DNA from: Aphidius gifuensis
Taxonomy: Eukaryota > Arthropoda > Insecta > Hymenoptera > Braconidae
Assembly (NCBI RefSeq): GCF_014905175.1
Contig: NC_057789.1
Coordinates: 10,478,001 to 10,542,000, forward strand
DNA: 64,000 nucleotides
Reading direction: 5' to 3'
This document shows, one piece after another, positions 50,909 to 63,118 of the stretch. The position numbers and the translations under genes are program-made. Numbering within the stretch: the first letter of the stretch is position 1; the number at the start of each line of letters is the position of its first letter. Below the pieces are notes generated by a model. The model saw only the letters and a program-made list of their open reading frames with translations. It was not told the origin of the DNA and made no database searches.

Positions 50909-51994
50909 TTATGCGGTTAGAGCTTGGACAATTACTTTTTCTATATCACTAATAGTTTGAGTCAAAACTGCTCCAAGACCAACACTGCTGGCATCCGTTT
51001 GAAGAAAGAACGGAGCAGTGAAATCTGGGCATGCAAGAGTTGGTGCTGTAGTGAGTCTAAGTTTTAATTCACGAAAACTGTTGATCTGCGCTTCCCCCCA
51101 GGTCCAAGAAATATATTTTTTAGTCAGTCTGGTTGAGGGCTCTGCCAATGAAGCAAAGTCGGGTATGAACCTGCGGTACCGGGATGCCATACCAAGAAAA
51201 AGACGAAGCTGTTTGGTAATCAACGGTGCTGGATAATCCACCACCGCTACGGTTTTCTCTGGATCGACCTGGAGACCGTGTTGATTCACCAAGAAGCCCA
51301 AGTATTGAACTTGAGAACAACAGAAGTGACTCTTCTCGCGATTGATAGTGAGGTTAGCATTTTTCAAGTCACGTAAAACCCGATCTAACAAAACGAGATG
51401 TTCCTCGAATGATTGTGTTACAATGATAATGTCGTCCAGATAGACGAAGACCTTCAGATAATACCGGTGGCCTAGCAATCGGTCGTCCAATCGCTGCATC
51501 TACGCGGGACTGTTGGATAATCCGAAAGGCATCCGGAGGAAGTGGGACAGTCCATACCCGGGTACAATAAATGCTGTAATTTCACGTGAAGCTGGTGTAA
51601 GTGCAACTCGGAAAAATGCTGGACTTAAATCAATGGTAGTAATATAATGTGCTTGACAAAGTTCATCCACGATGGCTGTCATATCCGGGATTGGATAAGC
51701 ATCCTTCTTGGTAACGTCATTTACTTTTCTAAAGTCAACACAAAATCTATATTTTTCTTTACCTTTTGGCAGCAACACTACCGGGCTCACCCACTCACTT
51801 TGAGAAAGTTCAATGATACCGGATGCCAACATCTTGTCAACTTCCGGCTTCATCACCGCACACATGGCTGGATTTGCTCTGTGTGGCTTCTGACGTATGG
51901 GTAGATATCTACCAATGTCAATGTGGTGCTGAGTCAGGTGAGTGACAGGAAATGGTTCGTCAGGTGATGGTGCTTCAGGAAGATTGTCAGTCAA
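50909..51994 (-). pseudogene. Ty3/Gypsy reverse transcriptase and partial RNase H
   Basis: Typical Gypsy RT blocks: EVDKMLASGIIELSQSEWVSP, RFCVDFRKVND, TIDLSPAFFRVAL and the catalytic YLDD (VFVYLDDIIIV), then the RNase H start FLQTDASSVGLGAVL. An in-frame TAG at about 51500 interrupts the polymerase between SNSPA and QRLDD. Homology ends in RNase H at 50909. Confidence 0.9.
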
Positions 51995-52035
51995 AAATTC
52001 TTTCAGTTTTGATTCTTGATCCGGCTCAAGTGTCC

Positions 52036-52737
52036 TTAGTCCAAAACTGTGTGTTTTGGTGGCATTGACAGCTGGTGTGAATAGGTGTCTGTTTTCTGGG
52101 TCATCCCTATAAAACCACGACCTATCCCCAAAATCACCATACCTGCTGCTTGTAAAAAGTCCATACCCAGGATGAAGTCTTCTGATAAAGAAGGGAGGAT
52201 AAGTGCCTCTGTCTTGGTTGCTTTATCAGCTACTACAAGAACTACTTGCATAGAATATAATACAGTTTCAACTTGACCACTCGCCGTGAAAACTAGTCTT
52301 GGTGATATGGCTTGTTGTTCCAAACCGGATTGTTCCAACAGCTGAGTTGCAGCTGGACCGGCAAAAGAACGACTAGCACCAGAATCAACGAGTGCTCGGA
52401 TAATGAGTGGACCTATGACTACATCAAGATGGAAAAAAGTTGTTTTATTATCAATAGCAAGCTCTACTTTTGGTTCTGGTTTGAGAACAAATTCTGGGGC
52501 CAATGGTGATAACGTGGTGGACAAGATTTCCTCAGGAGTTAATGCTCTGTGGTCAACCACAGATCTCCAAGGTATTCTCCTGGCCAATTTAACCAGTTGT
52601 GAGAAAGCTGATTGAGACTCAGACACCGGTGTATCGAGACTCAATTGGCGTTTCCCGGATTGCAATAAGTACAAGACGCCGTCGTGACACCTGGTCTCCT
52701 GCAACGATAGCAAAAGCGTCGTCGAGGTTCCTGGCAA
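52036..52737 (-). pseudogene. Ty3/Gypsy retropepsin region
   Basis: The catalytic ALVDSGASRSF and the distal FILGMDFLQAAGMVILG mark a retroviral-type aspartic protease. Upstream, in another frame at about 52700-52810, are two Cys/His knuckles (CWNCDTRGHIHRDC, CYRCRRPGVTTASC) that belong to Gag, so a frameshift separates them. The frame then stops before reverse transcriptase. Confidence 0.85.
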
Positions 52738-52895
52738 TCACGGTGGATATGTCCACGAGTATCACAATTCCAACACTCGACTTCATTACCACCAGATCGA
52801 TCAGCACGTTCTGGTGGAAAAGCAAGATCTGGTGTTGGTGATGGATCACGAGCAAATCTTCTAGGTAGAGGTACTGGAGAAACGGGTAGTGAACA

Positions 52896-54375
52896 CTAAG
52901 TTCCCTGATCTACTCTACCTGGTGTATTGGACAGTCTGGTACGTTCACGATTACGATTGATTTCACGTCTGAGTGCACATAATTCGAGGTCGTCTTCAAT
53001 TGCATGCTTATTGCCTTCATCATAGAGGTTTTCCTCCTCGAATAAAGCCCGTACATTACTCTGTCGTGAATATCTTGATGGTGCAAAAGAAACATTACGA
53101 ATATTTTGATAAACAAAACTTGGACACAATGAGAGCTCTGGCTTTGGTGGGAGTCTACGATTTTGAGCACCTTTTGTGATGCTTTCTTGGCGTATGGCTT
53201 CATCCTCCACAGCTCTCATTGTTGGAAAAGCTCTAGCTGATATGACACGCTGATAAGGTGGTAACATATTGCGGATAGTGTAAAGAACACGTTCACTTCG
53301 TGGCCAAGGTGGGTTTGTACGTTGGAGTAGAACAAGCATACAAGCGACGAAGTGACGGACTGATTCACTTGGGCCCTGGGTACGTCTGTCTATTTCTTCA
53401 CGCAATGCTCTTTGATAGTCTGGATCAGCAAAACTATCACGGAATGCTTCTCTGGTGACACCTTAGTTCAAGAATTCCTCAGTATGACAGAGCTGATAGG
53501 ATTTCCTGATCAGTAGCACCAGTGACAATTTGAGTCTGATCAACTCTGAATAAAAATTCCTCAACATCTTCACCTGGTTTACCAGGGGAGTGAAGATTAC
53601 AGCTTGACAAGGTTCTGAGCAAATGATTTGGGTTACAACGTCCGGGCTCAGAGATTCGCAAATCTTCTGCCGAAGGACTGATTATCTGACGACGAAACTG
53701 AGGGCGATAATCAACTAGATGATCAGGGTAATCCTGGCGTCTTGGATTAGCTGGTGGCTGTTCAGGTAAAAGATGGTAATCGGATTGACGATCAGGATAA
53801 ACCTGACGTCTTGGATTAGCTGGTGGCTGTTCAGGTAGAGGACGACGTAGGTTGGCTCTTTTTCGAAGGTTATATCCCCCAAAACCACCTGCGTTATCCT
53901 CAAGATTTGGCAAGACACGAGTTGGTACTTTGTTCTGGTTAGCCTTGGTGGAACCCTTGGGTCTACCTCTAGATAATGGTGGATTATCATTTCCACCAGC
54001 CGGAGGTCCAAGATCCAAAGTTTCGAAACGAGGCATAGTCAAAGGCGAACGGTTAATCTCAGGGGTAGTAATACGCTGATTTAACAATGGTGGATCCATT
54101 AGAGCATCAAGATTTGCAAATAAATCACCTAGACCTAAGGCAAATGAACGATTGGATTCAGCACGTGATGTTGATGGTTCCAAATCAACAACTAGTTCCT
54201 CTGGTGAGGCCTGTATAAGTATTATTACCTTCACTGGACCTTCCTCACCAGATTGATCAGTCGTTGGCCGGTTATCCACATTACTTGTTGAATCTGCTAA
54301 GCTAACTGAGCCTGCTGAGAAATTTGTACGAGGTCTACCTCTACGCTTGGGTATTGTGACCAGTGCTTCAGCCAT
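52896..54375 (-). pseudogene. Ty3/Gypsy Gag
   Basis: ATG at 54375, an AT-hook-like start (KRRGRPR), a Pro/Arg-rich middle in which an RRPLPEQPPANPRRQ-like block is duplicated (near 53700-53850), then after a frame change near 53470 the capsid region (EIDRRTQGPSESVRHFVACM). Two open frames must be joined by at least one frameshift, so the gene is broken. Confidence 0.8.
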
Positions 54376-54559
54376 TGTACTCAGTTAAACTTTAAGTTAG
54401 ATGTAACCAGGACGATAAAAAGTTAACCACAAAAAAGTTAACCACAAAAGAAAAACCAAATAACAGTTGAACATTAAGTAAGATGATCTATCAATTCAAC
54501 CACTGGTTATTCAGCTAGTCAGTTGGCTGATCAGTAAGTCAGATAAGTATTTAAACAAT

Positions 54560-54720
54560 TGATGCCCCAGTTGGTCAGTCACATGATGTACCAGATGGTC
54601 TATCAAATGATGTACCAGTTGGCCAGTCAAAAGGTTGCTAAATTAGTTAATTGATTGATCAAATGATGTACCAGATGGTCTCTCAAATGATGTACCAATT
54701 GGTCAGCCTGATGGTTGATC
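54560..54720. repeat. Short tandem repeat ATGATGTACCAGATGGTC in the Gypsy leader
   Basis: Four close copies of ATGATGTACCAG(A/T)TGG at about 54582, 54610, 54665 and 54693, interspersed with TTGGTCAGTC variants. Confidence 0.75.
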
Positions 54721-54866
54721 CGCCAAGACTCATCAACAGTATCAAGCCAATCAAGATTAAAGACAACCAAATTTTCACCTAATTAAATTAGAACTAACAA
54801 TAATAGTGATAATCCCTGATAAATTAACAGTAAAACCTAGACCTTATGATAATCTATCAATAACTC

Positions 54867-55640
54867 GGATCGACCAAGATCTACGTTCAAAGCTAATTAA
54901 TTAGAAATTACGAGCTAGATCAGTTGATGATCGGTTGGATTTATCACCACTCAGTCCTGGATTAGCCGGGTACCAAGTGAATCCGATGATCAATCACTAA
55001 CCTGAGACTTAACGCTAACACGTGGATCTGATAGGTCTAGGCCTGAATCGGCCAGATGTCACGAGAATCCAACGAGTCTGAATTCGGTTTAGCCAAGTAC
55101 CAAGTGAATCTATTGATCTAACTGGATCTTGGATCAGTCAAGACCAAGGGCTAATAATACGAGAGACACAAGAGGTCCTGGATCGACCAGCTTTTCGTAT
55201 ATTTTGGTAATAAATCAAATCTCGGATCGACCAAGATGAACACAAATTGATTATATAACAAAGAAAGTGCTGGATCGACCAAGCAACACGTAGTTTTGAT
55301 TTCCCCAAGACTTGGATTCAACAACCAGCGGTTCGTCCAGGAATCACGTGAATACAAGAGTCTAGGCTTTAGATCCAATGTGTACCAGGTGAATCCAAAA
55401 GGACTGGACCTAGGTCGACCAAGCACCACGTATCACTTCTTGGATCAACAATAGCACCAGAATTTAACTATACTAAATCTCGGATCGGCCAAGATCACGT
55501 GAAGCCAATATATAACTAAAACTGGACCAGGATCGACCAGGAACCACAATGATTTATCAAGAGGACCAAGCGAAAATACGGGATCGACAAAGTATTGCGT
55601 AATATTATTTATTCAAAAAGAAAATATCGGATCGGCCGTT
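54867..55640. repeat. GGATCGACCAAG motif array in the Gypsy leader
   Basis: GGATCGACCAAG or one-base variants at 54867, 55180, 55224, 55272, 55412, 55482, 55530, 55581 and 55629, often followed by CACGTGAA or ACCACG, with weaker copies between. Spacing is irregular (about 40-140 nt), so this looks like a cluster of binding sites rather than a satellite. Confidence 0.75.
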
Positions 55641-56485
55641 ATTTCTTAGATTTAATTATTTTCTATAAATTAATTTTGATATTAAATTGTTATAAACAAT
55701 ATAAAAATTATAAATAATCAAATATTAACAATAAAAGATATTCAGGTTGACCTGAATAAATTTTAGACAAAAGCAAGCAACGACAAAGGATTTTCCTTTG
55801 TTACTAGGCTAAACACAAAGGATTTTATTTTCCCCCCAATATTACGCGTGTGTAAGAGAGAGAGGTCTGTGAGTTGCTCAACAGGTCTAAACCCGCATGG
55901 GCCTGTCGACGCACACAAAGGAAAAATATTACATACGCAATTTAACCACTCAATAATTAATAAAATTAAATGACAATAATTGAATTTAATTTTAAACAAC
56001 TAATAGATGTGAAATTATTAATAAAAGAATGCAAAAAGAAAGAGAAGAATACTACAATGAACAAAAGAATCTAATGACTTGGATGACCAAGTGGACAAAC
56101 AAAAAAAACTATGAAAATAATCAATTTTCTTACCTTGATATCTCGTCGCCACTGCAGTATGAAGTTCTTCTGATTTATTGGCACGATTATTAATAATTAA
56201 TTCACACTCATTAAACACTTTTAATACACTTTAATTTTTCACGGCGTCTAAACTGAACTGACGGCTAGTTACAATGGCGGTCTGTACATGGTTAATGCAA
56301 GAAAACAAATGAGATGTTAGTCGCCGGTTGGCCGGCTTCTTCATCCCTTCTCTGCCGTAAAGCCCGCGCACGCGCACTGTAATATATTCACCATACTGTA
56401 AATAAGACGCGCGAGAATTTGAAATTATTAAGGCTACCATACAATAATAAAATAATAATAAATAAATGTTTGAAAATAATTCATG

Positions 56486-56735
56486 AGTAATATCGCGTCA
56501 ATAATGATTAAATAAGTACTCTAGCGGAGTTTTTAACTAATAATTCGCGAGTTTGAAAGATAATATCGCGCTAAAATTGAATGATAAAATTAATTGACGG
56601 AGTTTTCACACAAAATTATTAATCGTTGATATCGCGTCGCGTTAATTAATTAAATAAATAATACGACGAAGTTGTCAACAATATTTCATAATTATTTATT
56701 AATATCGCGTCTAGTTAAACCCGACGGAGTTTTTA
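56486..56735. repeat. Four-copy ATATCGCG / GACGGAGTTTT array in the Gypsy leader
   Basis: ATATCGCG at about 56492, 56562, 56630 and 56702, each followed 30-50 nt later by (T/G)A(C/G)CGGAGTTTT or a variant; period about 70 bp. Confidence 0.75.
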
Positions 56736-56774
56736 ATAATAATTATTATTAGAATAAAATAACAATAACAAGCA

Positions 56775-56793
56775 GGTCCCTGTTTGGGTGCCA
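56775..56793 (-). promoter_or_regulatory. Ty3/Gypsy primer-binding site
   Basis: Minus-strand TGGCACCCAAACAGGGACC, 2 nt after the LTR end GTTACA, as in Ty3-type elements primed by a tRNA 3' end. Confidence 0.8.
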
Positions 56794-58250
56794 TTTGTAA
56801 CATGACATTTTTCCCAGTTATCGTCTCGGACCGCTTGTTATCGTCATTTTACCTGTAAATGGGCCTTTTTAATAAACAGAGCTAAAATCTAATAAACCAA
56901 CATGAATAATAATAATAATTTGTATTCAAAAACGTAATAAATAAAATCAGGGGTTTTCAAATCACCTTAAAACCGGAAAAAGGCATAACACAATCTCGCG
57001 CTCAGAACGCTTTCTTTGAATAAAAAGTAAATACAATCAATATTTGAATTATATTTTTCAAAAATATAAAGTAAATTTTAGATATAACTGATTGATATTT
57101 TGAAAATATATAGATCATAATTCATAAGTAAATAAATGCATAATTGAATTCGAAGTTGTATTTCTTTTGTAGATTTTGAGAGTAGAAAAAAATATTTTTT
57201 AAATATTTTATTCCTAGTTAATATAGAAAAAATTTGACACTGGTTATCAATATTTTTTTTTCTTATATCAATTATTATTATTATTATTATTATTATTTTC
57301 ATTTGCATTTATTTTCCTTATATAAAAAGGACATTTGACCGCTCTTTATTCGTGATGTGATTGGTCAAAAATTTTTAGCACTTGTTTATAACTAATATGT
57401 TATTCTTTTCTTTCTCATACTAACACGTTGCTACGTTTGTTTATTTTCGGCAATTAATTTATTTAGATTTCGTCATTCCTAGATGAAAAGTCATATTACA
57501 TCTTTTTAATAAGCTCTATATATTCATATTTAATTATAAAAGTATTGTTATATTTATTTATATTTATGAATACAACTAATGTATATTACTTAATTGAAAT
57601 AATATATGGATTTAGATTTCGTATAAAGTATAAATATTTATATAAATAAGTAAACAAATAGAAAAAGTTAGTGTGTGGTTGCTACGTATAATTGCTAATT
57701 ATATTTTTCCATCAAATACAATAATAATTTGACATTATAAAAAGCTGTTATATGACTTTAATACTTTGATTGAGCAACGACGCAACTAAAATGATTTAAT
57801 AATTGTTTATAATTTGATCACATGATGTTTTTTTTCATTACAATAATTATAATATTGATTATAAACTTGAAATAATTATAGTAATTCATGGAAATAAACA
57901 ATAAGAAAAGTTCTTCACGTGATCAATGAAAAATTATGATAAAGAAAATAGTATTAATAAACACAATAATATATATACAACCACGCGCCGGAAGCACGGG
58001 GTCGCTCTTGTAAGTAAAAAAAAATGAATTGTGTTTAACGTGCTACACTTCTTTCATGAACAAGTTTTTAACACGGTGTCTCACAGTCACACTTTCTATA
58101 TATGTCTTTCTGTATTTTCAACCGTCAACTCCTTACAACTCATTTTTACGACAGTCATGGATGTCGACTTTTATATTGCGTTTAAACTGTACCCGATTTC
58201 TAACATAGCCCAGGAAAACCATGAAAAACCTGGGCAGTACAGACGGCTTG
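56794..58250. other. LTR end and non-coding AT-rich DNA
   Basis: Begins with the 3' end of the Gypsy 5' LTR (reading TGTAACATGACA on the plus strand); its other limit is not visible. A (ATT)n run lies at 57270-57298 and a partial copy of the AAAAGGACA foldback repeat at 57315-57372. No gene seen. Confidence 0.5.
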
Positions 58251-58267
58251 CGCCTACCACTCGATAC

Positions 58268-58344
58268 ATGGCATCGGTGGTCGGGATCGAACCCGTAATA
58301 TCGCTGTCACAAAGCCTTAACCGCAGTGCCATATCGCTGGCTCT
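58268..58344 (-). repeat. tRNA-derived SINE head
   Basis: On the minus strand GAGCCAGCGATATGGC begins a tRNA-like segment with an A-box-like TGGCACTGCGGTTAAGGC and a perfect B box GGTTCGATCCC about 30 nt later. It lacks a clean cloverleaf and CCA-ready end, and is followed by unrelated sequence, so it is a SINE rather than a tRNA gene. Confidence 0.6.
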
Positions 58345-58672
58345 CATTTATTTTAAGTATTATAATTTGATTTAATAAGTATAATAATAAAAATCATTTA
58401 CCATAAAAAAAAATATATTATTAATTTACTTTAAACACTATAGTTTTAGGATAAAATTTAATACTAATATTGGAAAAAAAAAATTAATAATAATTTATGA
58501 ACATACCATTGATTAATGAAAAAATTGATTTTTATAATATTAGCTAATGAAAATTTCAGCTCAAAGAAATATTTTGAATAATGAAAGGTTTGCTGTAATG
58601 AATGGATATTTTTCAAAATTTTATTCGTACAAGGAAGCAAATAAGAGTGTTTAAACTATTTTAACTTATTAT

Positions 58673-59310
58673 TTATGTGTACGTACGAATAATAACTTTT
58701 TTTGTTTCTACTTGGACTCCTTTATTTTCATAAAAACATAGATCATACTTTGCAATTTTTGATATGTCAACGAGTTGAAAATAAAATGCTTCATGGCTTA
58801 GTAGATTTTCATGGTCGACAAACAGACAAATATTAGTGTCCTCTACAATATATGCTTGCATATATTCATTTAAATATATTATACGCATCTTTTTCACGAT
58901 CATATATACTATTTCATCTTTTTCAGCGAAGATAGGTAGATTATCTGCATTGTTGATTATGACACATTTTTTTTGTATTGAGTTTCATAATAATAAGCTT
59001 CTGATAAAAGTTTAACTTCTTGACATGCTGGTACAGGACTGACATCTTCAAAATCTTCATAGTTTTTTAAATCTTCTATTTTTATTTGTTTTTTTGATTG
59101 AAACTTTCCTGTTCTCACAACTGGATAATTTTCAACAAATTTTTTTGCCAAAATTATTCAATATCTTTTTGCAAAAGTGTTACATATGTTTTTCCGAGAT
59201 ATTGAACTATGAGCAGTTATTCTCCTTTCACGATAATTCACAGCACTAGGATAATGTAAAGCAAAATGGTGTTTAAGTTTTCTTGAGCAAAAAATTCAGT
59301 TGGTCAAATG
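58673..59310 (-). pseudogene. Fragment of an uncharacterised insect repeat-protein family
   Basis: Two open pieces (59151-58957 and 58903-58673) and a degenerate stretch up to 59310 read as one decayed protein with stops between. Segments such as IVEDTNICLFVDHENLLSH and HHFALHYPSAVNYRER recall proteins I associate with hymenopteran transposon-derived genes. I cannot name the family. Confidence 0.35.
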
Positions 59311-60245
59311 TTTCATGATGTTTTTTTTAATAATAATAATATTAAAAAAAACGAAATATTATAATTATATTCTAACAATTCAATTAATTTTTTTTGTCAA
59401 AAAAAATTTTTTTGCACATCTTGAACCATACTAAAATTATATATATTTTAGAAAATATATTTAAAAATTTAGACACCTTTGTTTTCAATGAAGCCAAATA
59501 TGTTATGAAATAAGACATAATAGTGTCTTAAATTGAGACAATTCAGTTTTTATCGAATCTGAATATGTTATGGAGCAAAGCGTTATAGTGTTAAAGAAGA
59601 AAAATAAAACGACTGTTAAATTGACTTTTAGTTTATAATTTGTTTTTTTTTTTATTTTCTAATTTTTACATCAAGAAATGTGCAACATAATTGATCCGAT
59701 TGTCTCAAATCTGGAATTAAAATCATGACTTTTTTATTAATTAAATTAATTATCAAGAAATTAATTATAAAGAATACAATCAGTGTTCAATTTGTTTAAA
59801 AAAAAACTGATAGAAATATTATCAATTTAAACTTATGAATATCTAAAAGTCAAAATATAATTTGACAAAACTTGAAAAAAAAATTGAAATTCAATTAGCA
59901 TGAAAATTTCAAGAAAAAAGTTGAATTAAAAAAAAACTAGGTATATAAGCCTGTTGTGAACGAAAAAAAAGTGTATAATTGTTGGGAATGAAATTAAAAA
60001 ATTAATTGCTGACCTGTTCTCTGTTGAAAATTGATTCAAGAAGAAATGAAATATACACAAGAACAAAAGAAAACAAAAAGAAAAAAAAAAAAAAAACATT
60101 AATCATATTAAATAATTGGTTTAATTTTAATTTACAATATAATTGTTTTCTTAATAAAATAAGAAAGAGAAAAAAAGCCATATAATATTGTTAATACCTG
60201 TGACATCTAAAAAAAAATGAGCTCGTTTCTACTAGTAGCTAAACA
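59311..60245. other. AT-rich non-coding DNA
   Basis: No gene, repeat or signal recognised beyond A/T runs. Two near-copies of the string AATATGTTATG(A/G)A(A/G)(T/C)AA at about 59498 and 59566 were noted. Confidence 0.5.
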
Positions 60246-60254
60246 AACTTTGCA

Positions 60255-60362
60255 TATTCATATCGTGCTCGTGGCTACGTAATTTGAGGCATAGGTTTAG
60301 AATCAGTTAGTGTTAGGGGCAGGCGTTTGAATCCCCGGTTAGGCTGGCAAAAAAAAAAAAAA
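60255..60362 (+). repeat. Possible SINE with poly(A) tail
   Basis: A tRNA-like stretch with a B-box-like GGCGTTTGAATCC followed by CCGGTTAGGCTGGC and then a run of about 16 A. The poly(A) end suggests a retroposed Pol III transcript. The A box is weak. Confidence 0.4.
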
Positions 60363-61736
60363 ACTTCAAGAAAAACATTGTCACATGAGTACGTTAGAAA
60401 AAAAAAAATTGTATGTGTTACTAGTACGCGCGAGGGAAGTGAAACTTCTTTCGCAGTTTGTCGAGTTATTTTATCATGTAGATAGACTGACAAGTGTATA
60501 AGTGAGAAAGAAAGGAATATAAACACAGAGATTTTCTCCATGGTCCAGTAAAAAACAAAAATCATGTACAATTTCGTTTGGTTTTTTCAATTTTATTTTT
60601 TTTTTACATCAAGAATCGGATTTTTAGAACATCAATTTTCTTCATTGATTCTGCCATTTTTTTTCTCTCGGATTTATGAATTTTCAAATTTGTTATAATT
60701 TCAATAATAATATTTGTACTGAACAATAATCAAAATTTGTTATTAAAGGTGAACGTATGAGACATTTTTACTAATCACTGAACATTAATATAGTATATTT
60801 CGTCACTAGGGACATTGGGAATAATGCGTGAAATTCCAAAAAACGCACAACCGCTCCGACGCTTTGGAAATTGACACATTTTTCCCACTGCCCTTGTAAC
60901 AAGAAATCGTGCGTAAAAGCATCTCTTACGCACTATATTGGCGCAAAATGGCGTCTTTATTACAAACCTCGTGTCAAAAAGTATTGTATATAACTCGTAC
61001 GTGAAGAAGGTGATTCTCCACGACTTTGAAAGTGTCATACTCATCACCAGGTCGTTTTCGACTCGCCTCCGGCTCGTTCTCAACTCTCTCAATCGAAGGT
61101 TTTATTTTGTGTTTTAATTGTAGGATAGAAATAATATCGATCATTATAATAGTAATATTTTTTAAAGGATAAATATTGATAATATTATTAAAAATTATAT
61201 TTTAAATATTTCTGTCATTATTATTATCATTAATGGATAATATTATTGAAGTTATCTTTATTATTATTATTTATACTTTAAATCTTTATTTTTTTATAAT
61301 ATACTATACATGTATACTATTTTATTTTTATCAGCCTTATTATATTGACCAAATTAATGACACTTTCAACTGTATTTCAATTCTATATACTCATACAACG
61401 CCATATACTTTTTCACAGACACCGTATTTATTTCTTTCTCTCTCAATCTTATTAAGCATATGGGTGAATGCTTGTGTGCTAGAGAAAAGAGTGATTTTTA
61501 CTACTGAGCATCACTGCCGAGTGTCACTCCCAAGCGTCAGTGCTGAGTGTAAAAAAAAAATATTGTTTTTTTCATGAATTTTTTTGTTTCTGAAATTTTT
61601 TAATTGATTAAGAAAATTAATTTATTAATAGAAACAAAATTTTCTTTACTTATGACGAATTTGTCTTGAACTAACCCATACTTAAATTTGGTTTATAGAA
61701 AATAGATATAGAATCAAGACAAAAATAATTCAAACT
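60363..61736. other. Non-coding DNA with one GC-richer block
   Basis: About 60800-61095 is less AT-rich and carries AAACGCACAACCGCTCCGAC and TTACGCACTATATTGGCGC-type strings, probably an old interspersed element. At 61500-61550 GAGCATCACTGCC, GAGTGTCACTCCC and GTCAGTGCTGAGTG form a short degenerate repeat. No gene seen. Confidence 0.5.
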
Positions 61737-62309
61737 ATATTAGTTTTTGTAAATTGAAAAAAACACGAATCATAAGGTACGTTATGAATGGTAGGCGAGC
61801 TAGGTTATTTTTTTTTAATGTATATATATTAAAAAAAAATGCCTACCAAAAAAAAAAAACGTTGAAGGTGTCAAAAAAATTATTCAAAAAATTGTCAAAA
61901 TTTATAAAATTTGAATTGTAGAGTAGTGCAGGGGCTGAGCAATATGGAGATTACAGAGGGACGTGAAAATAATAGAGTGGTGGGGAATTTTTTATCTCTC
62001 TTTTCTCTATACTTTTCCTTTCCTTAAATAAACTCCCTTCCATCGCCCAACTGACTGTCAAACTCCCCACCACTCTATTATTTTCATGCCACTTCGACAT
62101 CCCCATACCGCTTAGCCCCCGCATTGCTCTACAATTCAAATTTTATAATTTAATGTTTGATAATTTTTTTAACCCCTTCAACAATTTTTTTTTAATAGGG
62201 ATTTTCCTTTTATATTTAAAATACATTGAAAAAAAATAATCTGGCTCACCTACCATTCATAACATATTTTATGATTTGTGTTTGTTTCGATTTTCGAAAA
62301 TTAATATCT
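61737..62309. mobile_element. Foldback/MITE element with ~240-bp inverted arms
   Basis: The left arm from about 61737 and the right arm to about 62309 are inverted copies with indels (for example GTTATGAATGGTAGG at 61783 against CCTACCATTCATAAC at 62252; AATAATAGAGTGGTGGGGA at 61969 against TCCCCACCACTCTATTATT at 62062). About 70 nt, including a CT-rich stretch, separate the arms. There is no coding capacity. Open frames inside come from the palindrome. Confidence 0.85.
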
Positions 62310-63118
62310 TGGTTGGATGACAATTAATGAAGCAGCCATTTTTAAATTAAGTTACTATGACAAAATTAAAAGTTTTCACAAGAAATTATATACGGACGAG
62401 TTGTCTAAATTAGTGATTTTTTACCTGGCTTACTAATAGACGGGATGATAATTCAAACAGTAGCGACTAGGTGCGACGTGTTCTGGGTCTCTAGCACTTC
62501 CATTTAACGGGTATTTGGCGGATGCCGTTCTGTCTGGTTTTTCTGCCATCAGCCTACCGTCTAATATATTCATTTAAATATTTAAAATATATTTATATAT
62601 GTATAATATATTGTTACGAATAGGCATAAAAGACAATGATAATGTTATTGTGTTTTTATAATAGATCTTAAGCCTAATTCTAATGTTTATATCCATTGTT
62701 ATGGTCGTCATCTGTTATTATTTAGTCTAACTCTCTGTCTTCGTCTATCTTATGGGAAGAAGGAATATGGCTAGTTTTATACTCTTAACACTACCCTTCA
62801 TCCAATAAAGATTAACGTCGGTACCAGGTTCACAACAATCGGTAAATTTAAGGTCTCAGAGAATTCAACAATTCGATTGAAAAAACATCGTATTCAACCA
62901 AATTCTCAATCGTTAGAGACTTTCGGCTAGTTATAAAATATTGTTTAGCATTCACTCATGATTCTAAAGAAAACCTGGCCTCCGTAAAAATCTCAAACGA
63001 ACAATATTGACAATTTTAAATCCCGAATAAAAATAAACAGTTAGGGTCATTATTCTAAATTTTTTCTTAGACGCTACCGTTCTTTAGCATTTCGCTCATT
63101 TGATTGATTATTCATAAT
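62310..63118. other. Non-coding DNA
   Basis: No gene. A GC-richer piece at 62440-62570 is bounded by AATAGACGG and CCGTCTAAT, a 9-bp inverted repeat about 120 bp apart, perhaps a small MITE. TGTTACGAATAGGC at 62612 resembles an LTR start, but no partner was found. Confidence 0.45.

Larger units (their letters stand above)
50890..56793 (-). mobile_element. Ty3/Gypsy retrotransposon, 3'-truncated, with long repeat-rich leader
   Basis: Minus strand: primer-binding site at 56793-56775, a leader of about 2.4 kb, gag (54375-52896), protease (52737-52036) and reverse transcriptase (51994-50909). The sequence breaks off in RNase H, and no integrase or 3' LTR remains. The LTR end (GTTACA on the minus strand) is at 56796-56801; the outer limit of the 5' LTR was not found. 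Confidence 0.85.

Noticed and set aside
55151..55429. Open frames in the Gypsy leader
   Set aside because: They consist of repeated GGATCGACCAAG motif translations without conserved protein features.
58268..58344. Functional tRNA gene
   Set aside because: B box is good, but the acceptor and anticodon stems do not pair convincingly; a SINE head is the better reading.
61951..62139. Minus-strand open frame
   Set aside because: It lies within the foldback element and results from the palindrome.
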